From Chloroflexota bacterium (GTDB lineage Bacteria; Chloroflexota; Anaerolineae; Aggregatilineales; Phototrophicaceae): a stretch of 63,008 nt of DNA. The DNA lies in the NCBI GenBank assembly GCA_026707225.1, contig JAPOXG010000079.1, positions 1-63,008 of the forward strand, given 5' to 3'. The notes beneath the pieces are model-generated. The model ran no database searches and was not told the origin of the DNA. It saw nothing but the letters and a program-made list of their open reading frames with translations. The position numbers and the translations under genes are program-made. Within the stretch, counting starts at the first letter, position 1. Each line of letters opens with the position of its first letter. Shown piece by piece: positions 61,820 through 63,008 of the stretch.

Positions 61820-62694
61820 ATGAGCCAACTGACGCCGGTGAACGAAGACATCGGTCTGACTGACGAGCAAATCAGATCGTTCTGGGTCGATGGATCCTGG
61901 TGATTGACGATGTCTTTCCTGCTGAAGACATCGAATTGTTGCGCGAAGCGGCCGCGGCGCCTGAGGTCGTGAGGGACTGGCGCAAGCAGGATGTCGAAAC
62001 GCGCACGGTACACTTACTCGAAATCACGGTTAAGCACCCGCTGATGATGGAGTTGGCGCGCAGCCCACGGATTCTCCAGCGCATCACGTCGTTGCTTGGA
62101 CCGGACATTCAACTGCAGCATTCCAAACTGGCGACCAAGCCCTCGACGAAGGGCACTGGTACATTTCATTGGCATCAAGATTTTGCCTACTTCCCGCATA
62201 CCAACAGTGATCTGCTAGCGGTCATGGTGATGCTGGATGACGCGACGCCCGAAAATGGCTGCATGCAGATGGTGCGCGGCAGCCACAAGTTGGGCTTGCT
62301 TGACCACGATGAGGATGGCTTGTTTCACGGCAATTGCCAGGAGAGCTACCTCTGGGAAGATGGCACGCGCGTGGCGAATATAACGCCGAAGACGGGCGGC
62401 GTCAGCATCCATCACGCGCTGGCGCTGCACGGCTCGCCGGCCAATATCAGCGATAAGCATCGGCGCGGCGTCGTCTTCCAATACCGCGCCGATGACGCCT
62501 ATCAGTTGGCGCAAAGCGTCTGGGCTGACACCGGTCTGCTGATCTGTGGTCAACGGCGCGAGCGCGCTCGCTGTGACGCGGGCGTCCTGCGTTTGCCCAA
62601 GTCGCATTTCTTTCCCGGTTACCCCTTTGGTGATGCTTGGAATCAGGATGGCGAATTGGCGCGAAAGCGGGATTACTTTGCGGATACGGCCTGA
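61820..62694 (+). pseudogene. PhyH-family dioxygenase gene with a one-base frameshift
   Basis: An ATG at 61820 opens a frame that reads LTDEQIRSFWVDGSW and stops at TGA 61901-61903. The frame from 61900 continues with VIDDVFPAEDIELLREAA and the rest of a full PhyH domain. The usual PhyH N-terminus is LT.EQI..F..DGF.VI.D.., so one missing base near 61895 (within GGATCC) splits the gene; adding one T restores a continuous 291-residue protein. The C-terminal part has the iron motif HQD in FHWHQDFAYFPH, a distal His in ALALHGSPANISD and Arg in KHRRGVVFQYR, so the catalytic core is intact. It could be a real mutation, an assembly error, or translation from GTG 61900 without the first helix. The downstream part shows no other damage. 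Confidence 0.8.
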
Positions 62695-62773
62695 TTGCGC
62701 TACTATTCTCTAGGTCCAATTGCGGCGCTACTTATTCATTTGTTGCGGTGCCAAAACAATGTTATGTTTACGG

Positions 62774-62803
62774 TTGACGCAAGTCCGCCTAAGCTAGCAT
62801 CAT
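62774..62803 (+). promoter_or_regulatory. Possible promoter for the Tat-exported protein gene
   Basis: TTGACG at 62774-62779 matches five of six -35 bases. With an 18-base spacer the -10 would be CATCAT at 62798-62803, four of six. Confidence 0.35.
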
Positions 62804-62833
62804 TAAGGCGTGTTTTGCTTAGCCCCAAACATG

Positions 62834-62843
62834 AAGGAGGTGA
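62834..62843 (+). promoter_or_regulatory. Orphan full-length ribosome-binding sequence in the right-edge leader
   Basis: A second AAGGAGGTGA, 62 bases before the ATG at 62905, which has its own AGGAGG. A 21-codon frame from ATG 62831 to TAG 62894-62896 runs through it, but the ribosome-binding sequence lies inside that frame and not before it. Confidence 0.5.
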
Positions 62844-62852
62844 CGACTGAAT

Positions 62853-62884
62853 TATACTCATCGGGAATACCTCGCTGGAGTATA
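62853..62884. repeat. Inverted repeat before the Tat-exported protein gene
   Basis: TATACTC (62853-62859) and GAGTATA (62878-62884) are perfect inverted copies 18 bases apart, ending just before the AGGAGG of the next gene. It is a candidate operator or a translation-controlling hairpin. Confidence 0.5.
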
Positions 62885-62904
62885 GGCTTGTTATAGGAGG
62901 AAAC

Positions 62905-63008
62905 ATGAGCGCAGATAAGAAAATGAGTCGCCGTGATCTGCTGAAACTGGCGGGCGCTGGCAGTGCCGGTCTGGTGATGAGCGGATTGCCGGTGACGGTG
63001 ATCGCGCA
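62905..63008 (+). CDS. Tat-exported protein, N-terminal fragment (cut by window edge)
   Basis: Only 34 residues are inside the window. They form a twin-arginine signal: KKMSRRDLLKLAGAGSAG, then a hydrophobic stretch ending SGLPVTVIA. This directs a folded protein across the membrane. AGGAGG at 62895-62900 lies four bases before the ATG. In this neighbourhood such signals are common on extracellular solute-binding proteins and Gfo/Idh-type oxidoreductases, but the mature part is not visible, so the product cannot be named. The 210-base leader holds a possible promoter, an orphan AAGGAGGTGA and an inverted repeat. Confidence 0.8.
   Translation, partial: MSADKKMSRRDLLKLAGAGSAGLVMSGLPVTVIA

Noticed and set aside
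62831..62896. A 21-codon leader peptide gene before the Tat-exported protein
   Set aside because: It has no ribosome-binding site before its ATG; the AAGGAGGTGA lies inside it. It is kept only as part of the leader observation.

Overview
The window reads as one stretch of a GC-rich (roughly 58-60%) bacterial chromosome. The gene style fits Chloroflexota of the Anaerolineae type, or a similar environmental or host-associated heterotroph. The pointers are many phytanoyl-CoA dioxygenase (PhyH) paralogues, PF12831-type FAD oxidoreductases, DUF917/hydantoinase modules, sugar-binding proteins with signal peptides but no lipobox cysteine, frequent TTG/GTG starts, and dense intergenic hairpin repeats. 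This placement comes from gene content only; no marker gene or RNA gene was seen.

Layout. 1-6.3 kb: a DUF917 fragment, a RhuM-like gene, then an operon of a short HyuA-type protein and three DUF917 paralogues. 6.3-7.6 kb: a lower-GC pair, an acidic helical protein and a PIN-domain toxin-like protein, behind a clear promoter. 7.7-9.1 kb: a sulfatase. 9.3-16.8 kb (minus strand): a five-gene operon (two unknowns, two FAD oxidoreductases, a PhyH enzyme) followed by a secreted FG-GAP protein. 17.0-22.0 kb (plus, divergent): a sugar ABC importer and a second sulfatase. 22.0-34.7 kb: a VOC protein, a fused E1 alpha/beta dehydrogenase, a SorC regulator, an epimerase-like protein, a Gfo/Idh dehydrogenase, two GMC oxidoreductases around a ROK kinase, ribokinase, and a hexulose-phosphate synthase/isomerase pair. 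34.8-41.3 kb: a second sugar importer between two GH32-type glycosidases. 41.3-50.8 kb: a Dpp-type importer whose two permease genes are split apart by HyuA, an Asp/Glu/hydantoin racemase and HyuB, followed by an M24 peptidase. 51.2-57.5 kb: PhyH-PhyH-PhyH-desaturase-desaturase-PhyH. 57.6-62.7 kb: a third sugar importer and two more PhyH genes, the last frameshifted. The right edge holds the start of a Tat-exported protein.

Together the genes look like a catabolic region: import of sugars, fructans and amide or peptide-like compounds; desulfation, oxidation and hydrolysis inside the cell; and entry of the products into pentose/hexulose phosphate metabolism. No ABC ATPase gene lies in the window, so the four importers must borrow ATPases encoded elsewhere.

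The least explained signals are (i) a hairpin repeat family whose outer stem is fixed while its inner stem pairs covary, with a 36-nt insert nested in three loops and a core of that insert also in a second hairpin family; (ii) the PhyH/desaturase cluster with paired paralogues; and (iii) orphan, perfect ribosome-binding sequences followed by inverted repeats in two operon leaders.
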